From Peribacillus huizhouensis (GTDB taxonomy: Bacteria > Bacillota > Bacilli > Bacillales > DSM-1321): a stretch of 45,526 nucleotides of DNA. The stretch is taken from contig NZ_JACJHX010000022.1 of the NCBI RefSeq assembly GCF_014138605.1, forward strand, positions 1-45,526. Reading direction: 5' to 3'. The position numbers and the translations under genes are program-made. Below, piece by piece: positions 1-7,575 of this stretch. Positions within the stretch are counted from its first letter, which is position 1. The number at the start of each line of letters is the position of its first letter. Below the pieces are notes generated by a model, which was not told the DNA's origin, did no database searches, and worked only from the letters and a program-made list of their open reading frames with translations.

Positions 1-93
1 CGCGATAAGTACCTTGCGCTTCCTTAGTGGTTAGTCGATGTGTACCCCCACAGTGGACTTTCACCACCTAGATAGTTGCCATGCCTGGCACAC
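1..93 (-). mobile_element. Group II intron, 5' end (partial, runs off left edge)
   Basis: Read on the minus strand from base 93, the sequence begins with GTGTGCCAGGCATGG and continues with GGTGGTGAAAGTCCAC. The GUGYG 5' splice-site consensus followed by a domain I segment with GUGAAAGUCC is typical of bacterial group II introns. Just upstream of the intron start lies a small hairpin (GGGT/ACCC) followed by a run of T, the kind of terminator-like site used by group IIC introns. The remaining ribozyme and any reverse transcriptase would lie outside the window. Identification rests on remembered consensus, not a covariance search. Confidence 0.75.
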
Positions 94-102
94 ATTAAAA
101 AG

Positions 103-136
103 GGTGAGACCCCTCCCCCTTATGAAAGTTTCACTT
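103..136 (-). repeat. Degenerate short copy of the GTGAAACTTC element
   Basis: On the minus strand this reads AAGTGAAACTTTCAT, then a G-rich run and GGTCTCACCC. It aligns loosely with the short copies at 386-432 and 24135-24184 (GTGAAACTTCAAT, GGGGGTCTTACTGCCC). It sits directly at the insertion point of the group II intron. It is the most decayed member, and the assignment is tentative. Confidence 0.4.
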
Positions 137-385
137 AATTATCAGTGTATAGTAATCAACTCATACAGAAAAGACATTTCTTAACTTTGCATGTCAATAT
201 ATGAATAATGGATAGACTTCATACAAATTTTATCTATAAATAAATGCCGTAAAATCTTTTGCAATTATTAGATCCAATAGCTAGACAAGATAAATCTTCC
301 TTTTGTATCTTCGTTCGTCATAACACTATTTATAAATAATGATGTTCAGCTCCAAAAATGTTACTTAAATCCCATAAGGTTTTTA

Positions 386-432
386 TAGTGAAACTTCAAT
401 CAGTAGAGGTCTTACTACCCGTTAAGGAAATA
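386..432 (+). repeat. Short internally deleted copy of the GTGAAACTTC element
   Basis: Reads AGTGAAACTTCAATCAGT, then GAGGTCTTACTACCCGTTAA and a degraded right end (GGAAATATAA instead of GCGGGATAA). It has the same internal junction as the copy at 24135-24184, so both descend from one deleted form or arose by the same deletion. It lies in the 5' region of yitT, about 60 bases before the probable promoter. The rest of 138-558 shows no gene. Confidence 0.65.
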
Positions 433-490
433 TAAACTGTTTTTTTTGAAAATTTAATGAATAATAATATTTTTATGATTAAGTAGACTG

Positions 491-496
491 TATAAT
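491..496 (+). promoter_or_regulatory. Candidate -10 box of yitT
   Basis: TATAAT preceded by ACTG lies 62 bases before the chosen ATG at 559. No good -35 hexamer is seen at 16-18 bases. A transcript starting just downstream would exclude the in-frame ATG at 502 as the start. Confidence 0.4.
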
Positions 497-558
497 AATT
501 AATGAAGACTATACTATTTATGTCAAGTACGTATTTAGACAGAAAGAGAGGGGTCTCT

Positions 559-1467
559 ATGTCAAACGAAACAGATTTAGTGACAGTTGAAACAATGATT
601 AAGAAAACGAAGCATAAAAAGCTCACTCCGAGGCAAGTTCTTCAAAGGGGAATATTAATTACAATCGGAGCAATATTAATGAGTACTGGTTTGGAAGTAT
701 TCCTTGTTCCTAATAATGTTATCGACGGAGGAATAACAGGGATCTCAATTATGCTTTCTTTTCTATCAGACTGGAAATTAGGAGTATTTCTCTTCGTTCT
801 AAACCTTCCGTTTTTCTTCTTAGGCTATAAACAGATTGGTAAAACATTTGCATTCTCTACACTTTACGGCATTGTCGTACTTTCTATCACATCCATATTT
901 CTCCATCATGTTCCAGCGTTTACACAAGATATTTTACTTGCCTCGATCTTTGGCGGAATTATTGTCGGCATCGGCGTCGGAATCGTTATTCGATATGGCG
1001 GTTCTCTAGACGGTACAGAAATATTAGCGATACTTGCCAGCAAGAAGCTCCCTTTTTCAGTTGGGGAAATGATCATGTTTTTCAACTTATTCATCTTTGC
1101 TTGTGCTGGTTTTGTCTATACATGGGACCGGGCAATGTATTCCGTCCTTGCATATTATGTAGCCTTTAAAACAATGGATATCGTCATTGCTGGATTGGAT
1201 GAATCAAAATTTGTTTGGATCATTAGTGATGAATTTCGCGAAATTGGTGATGCCATTTTAAACCGACTAGGGCGTGGTGTAACGTACTTAAGTGGAGAAG
1301 GAGCTTTTTCTGGAGATGACAAGAGAGTCATTTTCTGTGTAATCAACCGCCTTGAAGAAGCTAAGCTTAAGGAAATTGTAAAGGACTATGACTCATCTGC
1401 ATTCTTAGCGGTAGGAGATATTGCAGAAGTGCGCGGGGGACGCTTTAAAAAGAAAGACATACACTAA
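559..1467 (+). CDS. YitT family membrane protein (DUF161 + DUF2179)
   Basis: A 302-residue integral membrane protein of the YitT/YpjC family, common in multiple copies in Bacillales; its transport or regulatory role is not established. After a short basic N-terminus there are about five hydrophobic segments over roughly residues 30-195, with the family-typical glycine-rich stretch GGIIVGIGVGIVIRYGGS and the SLDGTEILAI motif. The C-terminal 80 residues form a soluble DUF2179 domain (GRGVTYLSGEGAF, VGDIAEVRGGRF). The start MSNETD is chosen because GAGAGGGGT precedes it; an in-frame ATG at 502 has no such site and lies next to the -10 box. Monocistronic. Confidence 0.9.
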   Translation: MSNETDLVTVETMIKKTKHKKLTPRQVLQRGILITIGAILMSTGLEVFLVPNNVIDGGITGISIMLSFLSDWKLGVFLFVLNLPFFFLGYKQIGKTFAFSTLYGIVVLSITSIFLHHVPAFTQDILLASIFGGIIVGIGVGIVIRYGGSLDGTEILAILASKKLPFSVGEMIMFFNLFIFACAGFVYTWDRAMYSVLAYYVAFKTMDIVIAGLDESKFVWIISDEFREIGDAILNRLGRGVTYLSGEGAFSGDDKRVIFCVINRLEEAKLKEIVKDYDSSAFLAVGDIAEVRGGRFKKKDIH

Positions 1468-1659
1468 CAAAACAGAAATGTCGCTATAACACACCATTTA
1501 CTATGAAGTATCTACAATGTAGTAAGCTACACTCGCCAAATCACAATAGTGGCGGTGCAGAGCTGGAAATTTAGATGCTTTCTAAGTTGAAGTTCGTATA
1601 CTTGCTAAGTAGTAGGCTCATTTGTAAGTCACGAAGACCCTTACCTATGGCCTTCATAC
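1468..1659. other. Intergenic, no gene
   Basis: No coding region is supported. A hairpin CTCGCCA...TGGCGGTG lies near 1533-1560. Otherwise nothing is recognised before the terminator. Confidence 0.5.
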
Positions 1660-1716
1660 AAAAAGAACTAGCCATCAGTGAGGTTAAAAATAACCTTCTA
1701 ATGGGTAGTTCTTTTT
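1660..1716 (+). terminator. Hairpin terminator downstream of yitT
   Basis: AAAAAGAACTAGCCAT pairs with ATGGGTAGTTCTTTTT with one mismatch, and an inner GAGGTT/AACCTTC stem stacks on the loop. It is symmetrical, so it could end transcripts from both sides (yitT and the YdjO-like gene at 1800). Confidence 0.7.
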
Positions 1717-1799
1717 CATAAAAGAATGTTAATAATTGCAGTCATGAAGTTGATTGAATAAAAATAATACACATTAGATGTGTAGTTCGCTTGTTGTTC

Positions 1800-1994
1800 T
1801 TATTTAAATCCTGGATTATCAATCGCTTGGAGCATCTTTGTCGTAGCAACCATATCACTACTGCATAAAGGACAGCTAGGCTGTTCACTCATGGTAAAAT
1901 TCGCTCGAACCCATCCCTTACAAGTCGGAGATACACAATCCCAAATCTTTGTTTCTACCGGTTCCACTTCTTCTGTATTATTACGTCTATACAA
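1800..1994 (-). CDS. YdjO-like small zinc-ribbon protein
   Basis: A 64-residue protein of the Bacillus YdjO family (called cold-inducible in databases, function unknown). It has the paired-cysteine pattern CVSPTCKGWV ... CPLC, expected to bind one zinc ion, flanked by a variable charged N-terminus. The start is TTG: GAGGAG lies nine bases upstream and no ATG is available in frame. A second family member is encoded about 0.8 kb away at 2838-3044. The sequence does not show a partner or pathway. Confidence 0.85.
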   Translation of the reverse strand: MYRRNNTEEVEPVETKIWDCVSPTCKGWVRANFTMSEQPSCPLCSSDMVATTKMLQAIDNPGFK

Positions 1995-2073
1995 AATAGC
2001 TCACTCCTCTGATTAAAATGGTTCGGTGCGGATTCCCCCAAAAATTGTTAACCATTAATAGTCGTTCTATTTC

Positions 2074-2079
2074 ATTATA
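2074..2079 (-). promoter_or_regulatory. Candidate extended -10 box of YdjO-like gene
   Basis: On the minus strand TGGTATAAT is an extended -10 sequence about 80 bases before the TTG start. A convincing -35 hexamer was not found. Confidence 0.4.
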
Positions 2080-2229
2080 CCATAAGAACAACATAAGCGC
2101 TTTGCAAAAGGAAAACTATCGTTACATTATGCTCTCTCCTATCTTCCTTTTTTAGGACTTACATCTAGAAGGGAAAATGATCTGTAGAAGCGAAATAATT
2201 TTACAATATAAAAAAGAAGCTGACTCAAT

Positions 2230-2320
2230 GCAAAGGGACATACCCCGCAACCAAAACAGTATAAGATAAGTGTATGAAACACTAGATACTGATACAGAGC
2301 GCAAGGGCTGTCCCTTATGC
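2230..2320. repeat. Hairpin repeat family 2, copy 1
   Basis: Outer arms GCAAAGGGACA and TGTCCCTTATGC enclose an inner nested hairpin CAGTAT-AGTGT ... ACACT-ATACTG. The central part aligns closely with 6104-6157. It is a roughly 90-base palindromic interspersed repeat without coding capacity. Confidence 0.7.
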
Positions 2321-2803
2321 AAGACCCTATTAAGTTAAACACAATGATGACAGATTTTTCAATGTGTTTCGTAAAGCATGAGAGTAATTTCTGATCCAAA
2401 CCTAAAACAATGAAAGCCCTACCTCTCTCCCATCACTACGGTTCCTAGACCGCGCCAGCGAGAATCAGATTTGACTGTAAGTACATGTTTATTAAAGGTA
2501 ACTGTAGGAAATCCCTAGACACAAGGGTTCATTATCCAATGGAAAGAAAGAATAGAAGTGTGTTTACTTGAAGAATAAAAAAACTTGTGAGGAAAATACA
2601 AATGGGTTTCTTTACTAATAAGCCATTAGGCTTCATTACATACACGTTGTCGTACTTCTATGCTGCTAAAACATCACTGTTTTACCATGCTTTAATAAAA
2701 ATGTTCTATTTAAAATTACCCTCTGTGTGATTCATAAGAAAAACACATAAGAAATATACTATATCATCGTTTAATAAACTTGTCAATGTCTTTTCCCATG
2801 AAG

Positions 2804-2832
2804 AAAGGGATTACTTTATAGGCAATCCCTTT
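2804..2832 (-). terminator. Terminator of second YdjO-like gene
   Basis: AAAGGGATT/AATCCCTTT stem just after the stop codon on the minus strand. It is followed by a short pyrimidine run CTTCTT rather than a full T tract. Confidence 0.55.
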
Positions 2833-2837
2833 ACGAC

Positions 2838-3044
2838 TTAACGATAAGCATTATACTCGTTTGTAATTTTCGGTAATTCCCTTATTTCTTCAACTAAATT
2901 GCTCCCACACATTGGACAAGTATTTTCTGCACTTGCAAAATCTTTTCTCATCCAGCCATTACAAGCGTCCGATTCACATGAATAGACGACTGTATCGACC
3001 ATTTCTACAACGGGTTCCTCTGCATTCTTTTTACCAAAGTACAT
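2838..3044 (-). CDS. YdjO-like small zinc-ribbon protein, second copy
   Basis: A 68-residue paralogue of the protein at 1800-1994, with the same spacing of metal ligands: CESDACNGWM ... CPMC. The start MYFGKK is chosen because AAAGGAGGT lies eight bases upstream; an 11-residue N-terminal extension to 3077 is possible on the reading frame but includes the ribosome binding site. Function unknown. The tail (ITNEYNAYR) differs from that of the first copy, so they are diverged duplicates rather than a recent duplication. Confidence 0.85.
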   Translation of the reverse strand: MYFGKKNAEEPVVEMVDTVVYSCESDACNGWMRKDFASAENTCPMCGSNLVEEIRELPKITNEYNAYR

Positions 3045-3097
3045 AAGAGTAACCTCCTTTATGGATAGTATACTCATAAATACCAGGATTTATTTAT

Positions 3098-3134
3098 CAA
3101 AAAAACAGGTGGATGTAACTAATTCATCAACACC
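3098..3134 (-). terminator. Terminator downstream of small membrane protein gene
   Basis: On the minus strand GGTGTTGATG pairs with CATCCACC around a nine-base loop and is followed by TGTTTTTTT. Well placed for the gene ending at 3249. Confidence 0.7.
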
Positions 3135-3248
3135 CTAAAACATCATTAAAAGTAGCTTACAACCTCACTCTAATTCAATGGAAATAATAGACAAGATGAT
3201 CATTAAATGATTTAGTTCAATAATCAACGTCTTAACTAATTTTGGTTA

Positions 3249-3530
3249 TTAAGTATTCGCAGTAATTCCAAACAGTACTAAAAAAAACAGTAAAACAATA
3301 AGGTAAATGCCGATAAAAATAGCCATTAGTATCAATTGTGCCTTAGCAAAATTCCTCTTGTTCAAATTGGCGTCACCGCCGAATGCCCAAACAAACAATA
3401 AGATAATGTTAACGAACGGTATGATTAACAATGCTAAAGTGCCCAACCAACTTTTTACTGAAATTACATTCGTATTACTTGGGATATTCTTCTGTTGTTG
3501 AATTGGTGGTGTATCACGATTCTCTTCCAT
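3249..3530 (-). CDS. Small two-helix membrane protein
   Basis: 93 residues: a polar, proline/glutamine-rich N-terminus (about 25 residues) followed by two hydrophobic segments, SWLGTLALLIIPFVNIILLF and ILMAIFIGIYLIVLLFFLVL, separated by a charged loop GGDANLNKRNFAKAQ. This layout is common in small Bacillales membrane proteins of unknown function; no family name is claimed. GGAGGGG lies five bases before the ATG. Its own terminator at 3098-3134 suggests a monocistronic gene. Confidence 0.8.
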   Translation of the reverse strand: MEENRDTPPIQQQKNIPSNTNVISVKSWLGTLALLIIPFVNIILLFVWAFGGDANLNKRNFAKAQLILMAIFIGIYLIVLLFFLVLFGITANT

Positions 3531-3709
3531 CTGGCCCCTCCAAAAATCAATTTTTATACAACTACATTCATTTTACGTAGCCACGATTAAAAATTATCAT
3601 TTTAGATGTCTAATGCTCTTTTTTTGATGACCATATAATATAAGTAAAGAAATAGGTTACCAACTTCTTAAATTAGTATACTCATAAAAATTGAATTTAT
3701 TTATCCAAA

Positions 3710-5839
3710 TTATGCATTCGTTTGTCCCATTTTCAATAAAGCTAATTTTATCATGAAATAAGATATATCTTCTGGTAAATTTTCTTTAATCGGCTTTAGT
3801 TTATCCGTACCTATGCTTTCAATAGCTTGATAGATCAACTCCAGTTTCTCCTTAGGAAGAAACATGTCCCACTCTATATTTAAACCCTCTTCCTCGCATG
3901 TAACAAGATGATTTTCAATCGTTATTTTACTTAAACCACGTATACTTGCAATTTCACCAGTGCTGTTTCCTTCTTTGTACAAACGGTAAGTTTCCAAATA
4001 TGTAGCTTCTTTTTTTGTTTGTTTCTTACCTTCCATCACAATTGGTTTCTCCAATTCAGCTTCCGGGTTATCTTCTAGATATTTAGCAATTGTTTGAAGG
4101 AATCGATCACCGTAACGATCTTGCTTCTGCTCCCCAACACCTTTAACCGTTAGCATTTGTGAAACAGTTACCGGCAATTTAGCGGCCATGTCTTTTAATG
4201 TCGCATCGGAAAATATTATAAAAGGCGGAACCTTTTCATTCTGAGCAATTTCCTTTCGAGTTTGGCGGAGCATTTCGAACAAACCGCTATCTACTGTTGT
4301 AATAGTTTGTACCTTCTTCAATTCTTTTTTCATAACCTTACGCTTTCCAAGTAAAACTTCTTTGCCCGTGTCACTCACTTTTAGCACTGGATATTGGCCG
4401 CCGGTTATTTCAATGAATTGCTGGGCAGTTAAATAGTCGATAAAATCAGCGACATGCTTAGCTGATTTTGCTGAAAGAATGCCATAAGTCGTTAACTTCT
4501 GGAAACCAAATTCTTCTATTTTCTTCACCTTAGAACCTGTTAACACCTGACTAATTAATGTTTTTCCAAAACGTTCACCCATACGAATCATGCAGGACAA
4601 AACCATTTGTGATTCTGTCGTAACATCCATTTCAACACGATTGTCTTTACAATTCTCACAGTGCCCACAATCTTCAGGATTCTCTTCTCCGAAATAGCGA
4701 AGAATGAAGGCTTGTAGACATCCTTCTGTGAAACAATAATCTTTCATTTGATTCAACTTCTGTAATTCCTGATCCTTCCATTCATCTGTGCCTTGCGATT
4801 GATCAATGAAAAACCGTTGAATATGTAAATCCTGCGGCGAATAAAGTAAGACACATTCACTGTCAAGACCATCTCGACCGGCACGGCCCGCTTCTTGATA
4901 ATAACTTTCCATATTTTTTGGTGTTTGATAATGTAAGACAAACCGCACATTCGATTTATCAATTCCCATCCCAAAGGCAGAAGTAGCCACCATAACCGTT
5001 ATATCATCTTTTAAAAAACCCTCTTGTTGACGAGTACGTTCCTCCTCATTCATCCCAGCATGGTATCTACCTGCTTTAATCCCTGAATTCGTAAGTTTTT
5101 GCGAAATCCGGTCTACGTCTTTTCTTGTTGATGCATATATAATTCCAGACTCACTCTGATTTTTTTCCAAATATCTCATTAAAAATTGCGCTCTATTTTC
5201 ATCCTTCAAAACGGAAAATGTTAAATTATTTCGGGCAAAACCAGTGGAAAATTGATGATCTAATTTGATATCTAGAGTTCGGCAAATATCTTCCTTGACG
5301 ATTGGTGTAGCAGTAGCTGTTAGGGCGAGGACAACCGGATTCTGCGGAATTTCTTGTAGGAGTGTTTTGATTTTCAAATAACTCGGACGGAAATCATGCC
5401 CCCATTGTGATATACAGTGCGCCTCGTCAATGGCAACAAATGAAATGTCCAGTTCACTTAATTGATGCAAAAAATGAGGAAGTTCCAATCTTTCCGGAGC
5501 AATGTATACGAGTTTATATATTCCGGCTTTGATCCCAACCAATCGTTCTGCCGCTTCATTAGCACTAAGGGAACTATTAAGAAACGTAGCTGAAATGCCA
5601 TTTTGATGTAAAGCATCCACCTGATCCTTCATCAAAGAGATGAGAGGGGAAATGACTAGCGTAATTCCGGAAAAAATTAGTGCTGGGATTTGATAACAAA
5701 TTGATTTCCCTCCGCCAGTCGGCATAATTCCAGCAGTATGGTATCCCGCTAGAACCGATTCGATAATTTCTTCCTGACCAGATCGGAATGAATCATATCC
5801 GAAATAAGTTTGAAGCAACTGTTGATGCTCACTTTTCAA
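3710..5839 (-). CDS. recQ: ATP-dependent DNA helicase RecQ
   Basis: A 3'-5' DNA helicase of the RecQ family involved in recombination and fork repair. In order: helicase core with Walker A TGGGKS near residue 45 and DEAH box (AIDEAHCISQWGHDFRPS) near 135, second RecA domain ending in QEAGRAGRDG, zinc-binding cysteines (CLQAF...CGHCENC), winged helix, HRDC domain (PPFIIFSDATLKDMA, VKGVGEQK) and a C-terminal helix-turn-helix segment (STGEIASIRGLSKITIENHL). Length of about 709 residues fits the long Firmicutes type. The start is uncertain: TTG at 5839 (MLKSEHQQLL) has AAAGGGTGA upstream and matches relatives, while ATG at 5857 lacks a ribosome binding site. Monocistronic. Confidence 0.93.
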   Translation of the reverse strand: MKSEHQQLLQTYFGYDSFRSGQEEIIESVLAGYHTAGIMPTGGGKSICYQIPALIFSGITLVISPLISLMKDQVDALHQNGISATFLNSSLSANEAAERLVGIKAGIYKLVYIAPERLELPHFLHQLSELDISFVAIDEAHCISQWGHDFRPSYLKIKTLLQEIPQNPVVLALTATATPIVKEDICRTLDIKLDHQFSTGFARNNLTFSVLKDENRAQFLMRYLEKNQSESGIIYASTRKDVDRISQKLTNSGIKAGRYHAGMNEEERTRQQEGFLKDDITVMVATSAFGMGIDKSNVRFVLHYQTPKNMESYYQEAGRAGRDGLDSECVLLYSPQDLHIQRFFIDQSQGTDEWKDQELQKLNQMKDYCFTEGCLQAFILRYFGEENPEDCGHCENCKDNRVEMDVTTESQMVLSCMIRMGERFGKTLISQVLTGSKVKKIEEFGFQKLTTYGILSAKSAKHVADFIDYLTAQQFIEITGGQYPVLKVSDTGKEVLLGKRKVMKKELKKVQTITTVDSGLFEMLRQTRKEIAQNEKVPPFIIFSDATLKDMAAKLPVTVSQMLTVKGVGEQKQDRYGDRFLQTIAKYLEDNPEAELEKPIVMEGKKQTKKEATYLETYRLYKEGNSTGEIASIRGLSKITIENHLVTCEEEGLNIEWDMFLPKEKLELIYQAIESIGTDKLKPIKENLPEDISYFMIKLALLKMGQTNA

Positions 5840-5886
5840 CACGTTCACCCTTTCCATTCATTTTCAAAAATTGTACAAGCACTTTC

Positions 5887-5915
5887 ATTATACGTAAAGA
5901 ACGATATGAAGACAA
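5887..5915 (-). promoter_or_regulatory. SigA-type promoter of recQ
   Basis: On the minus strand TTGTCT, 17 bases, TATAAT, located 48 bases upstream of the TTG start. Confidence 0.65.
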
Positions 5916-6070
5916 ATTGAATTATATTAGAAACTTGAATCGCTCAATGAGCAAAAATCAATATATGAATAACAACATAAAACCTTTTATTACAAAAGGT
6001 CGGACAATGCGTACAATCTCTAGTTAAATTAACGTAAAAAATAAATATAGTACGCTAAACAAAATAAAAA

Positions 6071-6184
6071 AAGGTGTTGCAAAAGAAGGGTCAGACCTCG
6101 CATCAACTAAATTCAGTATAAGGTAAATGTTTGATACTCTACCTACTGATTTAGAATGCGAGGTCTGACCCTATAAGACACCTT
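6071..6184. repeat. Hairpin repeat family 2, copy 2
   Basis: Nearly perfect arms AGGGTCAGACCTCGCAT and ATGCGAGGTCTGACCCT, with further outer pairing AAGGTGT/ACACCTT. The 52-base centre (CAGTATAAGGTAAATG ... CTACTGAT) aligns with the centre of the repeat at 2230-2320. It also sits just past the stop of the LysM-3D gene and could act as its terminator. Confidence 0.75.
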
Positions 6185-6201
6185 CCGTTTATGTAAAGCG
6201 T

Positions 6202-6999
6202 TTAGTTTAAAACTTTAACTTTCACATTTTTTCTGCCCCAATTTTTTGCATCTTGCAAATCAGGTACGAAGACATCAATTTTATTTCCTTTAATCGCGCC
6301 GCCCGTGTCTCCGGCTACTGCATATCCATATCCTTCAACATAGACTTTTGAACCTAATGGAATGACAGATGGATCAACTGATATTACCTTTGTATCTGGA
6401 TTGTTTTTCAGATTAATTCCAGTCGCTGTAATTCCGCTACAACCATTACAACTTGCCGTATATGCTGTTGCAGTAACAGTTATTTCCTTTTCAATACTTT
6501 CAGTATTAGCATCCGTTTTTGCAGCTTGTTTAACGACTGGTTTTGTTGCTGCCGTTGATGCTGATTGCTTTTTCGGCTGTGCCTCTGGAACTTCAGCGGT
6601 TCTTGGTTGTTGAATGGCTTCAGATTGAACTGGCGCCTGACTTATACTATCCAATATAACAATCTGATTGTCTGGATAAATTAAATCACTTTCAATACCG
6701 TTCCACTCTTTAATATCATTGACTGTTACTCCGTTTGTTTTCGCTATATTCCATAATGTATCACCAGATTTAATCGTATAATATTTTTCATTCGAAACCT
6801 TTAGTATATCGCCCGTATGAATTCGAGCCGTTTCCAAACCGTTCCATGTCATAATGTCTTCTACAGATACTTGATGTGTTTGAGAAAGTCCCCATAATGT
6901 ATCTCCATCTTTCACTTTCACATCCTGGGCATTTGCTTGTGACCCTAGACTAATGGACAATACTGCAACCGCAGCTAATGATAAGACTGATTTTTTCAT
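6202..6999 (-). CDS. Secreted LysM-LysM-3D domain cell-wall protein (YocH-like)
   Basis: 265 residues. A signal peptide with cleavage after SQANA (about residue 24) is followed by two LysM peptidoglycan-binding modules (DGDTLWGLSQTHQVS and SGDTLWNIAKTNGVT), a low-complexity P/Q/A/T linker (about 118-165) and a C-terminal 3D domain (TATAYTASCNGCSGITATG, DPSVIPLGS, AGDTGGAIKG, IDVFV). The three conserved aspartates of the 3D domain, the presumed lytic active site, are present. Relatives such as B. subtilis YocH are muralytic enzymes active in wall turnover. GGGAGG lies 11 bases before the ATG. The long 5' region suggests its own regulation, but no convincing WalR box was found. Confidence 0.92.
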   Translation of the reverse strand: MKKSVLSLAAVAVLSISLGSQANAQDVKVKDGDTLWGLSQTHQVSVEDIMTWNGLETARIHTGDILKVSNEKYYTIKSGDTLWNIAKTNGVTVNDIKEWNGIESDLIYPDNQIVILDSISQAPVQSEAIQQPRTAEVPEAQPKKQSASTAATKPVVKQAAKTDANTESIEKEITVTATAYTASCNGCSGITATGINLKNNPDTKVISVDPSVIPLGSKVYVEGYGYAVAGDTGGAIKGNKIDVFVPDLQDAKNWGRKNVKVKVLN

Positions 7000-7323
7000 A
7001 TAATAGTTACCTCCCTGTTCGCTTGTTCAAGCTAACAATATTCATGTTAACACAGAATCTCCCCCTGCAAAGAACAAGCAGATGAAGATCTAGTAACAAA
7101 CATAACAGCGGGATGACAAAGAGATAACGAGTAAACTGAATAGTCAAACAATTCCCGCGTGAATAAATGCTCAAGTAAAAACGAGCAAAACATTAATAGT
7201 ACAATGCTCTCGCCACATAAATAGCTTGGTATTTGACGTCAAGAGGTAGATTGCATACTAATAATTTAGATTAAAAAATTATGTTATCTACATAAAGTGA
7301 AACTTTATTCCCCTTTACAACAA

Positions 7324-7507
7324 GGCTCTGTTAAACTTGCCTATTGATTTCTTCTTAAGTGTTCGCTTTTCGCGGGCGATCCGTAAGCCTACATGGCGCT
7401 GTACGCCTGCGGGGTCTTCACTTTGACTCGCTTTTCTAAGCAGAAGTCTCACACCATCCGCTCAAAACAACATAGTGCCAAAATTAACAACGACGTTTAA
7501 CAAAGCC
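7324..7507. mobile_element. MITE-like element with 13-base terminal inverted repeats
   Basis: Ends GGCTCTGTTAAAC and GTTTAACAAAGCC are inverted repeats with one mismatch. The interior contains CGCGGGCGATCCGTAAGCC and GCCTGCGGGGTCTTCAC, matching from memory a very common Bacillaceae interspersed repeat associated with IS ends. No transposase frame. No clear target duplication is seen. Confidence 0.65.
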
Positions 7508-7514
7508 TATAACA

Positions 7515-7570
7515 AAAAAAGGATGATGAACAGATTTCACAATATTAAAGTGAAAAACTTCATCAACCCT
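7515..7570 (-). terminator. Probable terminator of cvfB
   Basis: On the minus strand GATGAA and TTCATC pair, with an inner TTTCACTTTAATATTGTGAAA stem, followed by CCTTTTTTTG. Confidence 0.55.
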
Positions 7571-7575
7571 CAGCT

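Larger units (their letters stand above)
1995..2803. other. Long gene-free gap with one repeat
   Basis: About 800 bases without a supported gene. It holds the upstream region of the first YdjO-like gene and a hairpin repeat at 2230-2320. The possible reading frame at 2139-2399 crosses the hairpin repeat and has no family resemblance, so it is not called. Confidence 0.55.
7000..7575. other. 576-base gap containing a MITE
   Basis: No gene. From right to left it holds the terminator region of cvfB, a 184-base MITE-like repeat (7324-7507), a lone AAAGTGAAACTTTA at 7295-7308 that resembles the end of the GTGAAACTTC element, and the 5' region of the LysM-3D gene with a small GCTTG/CAAGC hairpin at 7021-7032. 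Confidence 0.6.

Noticed and set aside
396..626. Minus-strand 76-residue frame opposite the yitT start
   Set aside because: It covers the yitT promoter, its ribosome binding site and a repeat copy, and looks like AT-rich chance sequence.
2139..2399. Possible 86-residue protein on the minus strand
   Set aside because: It runs across the palindromic repeat at 2230-2320, has no ribosome binding site and its composition looks like chance translation of repeat DNA.
5788..6027. Plus-strand 79-residue frame opposite the recQ start
   Set aside because: It overlaps the recQ coding start and promoter on the other strand, with no family resemblance.
7040..7120. WalR-like TGTTA repeats upstream of the LysM-3D gene
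   Set aside because: TGTTAT and TGTTAC are separated by three bases instead of the five in the WalR consensus, and other TGTTA pairs are nine apart, so no operator is claimed.
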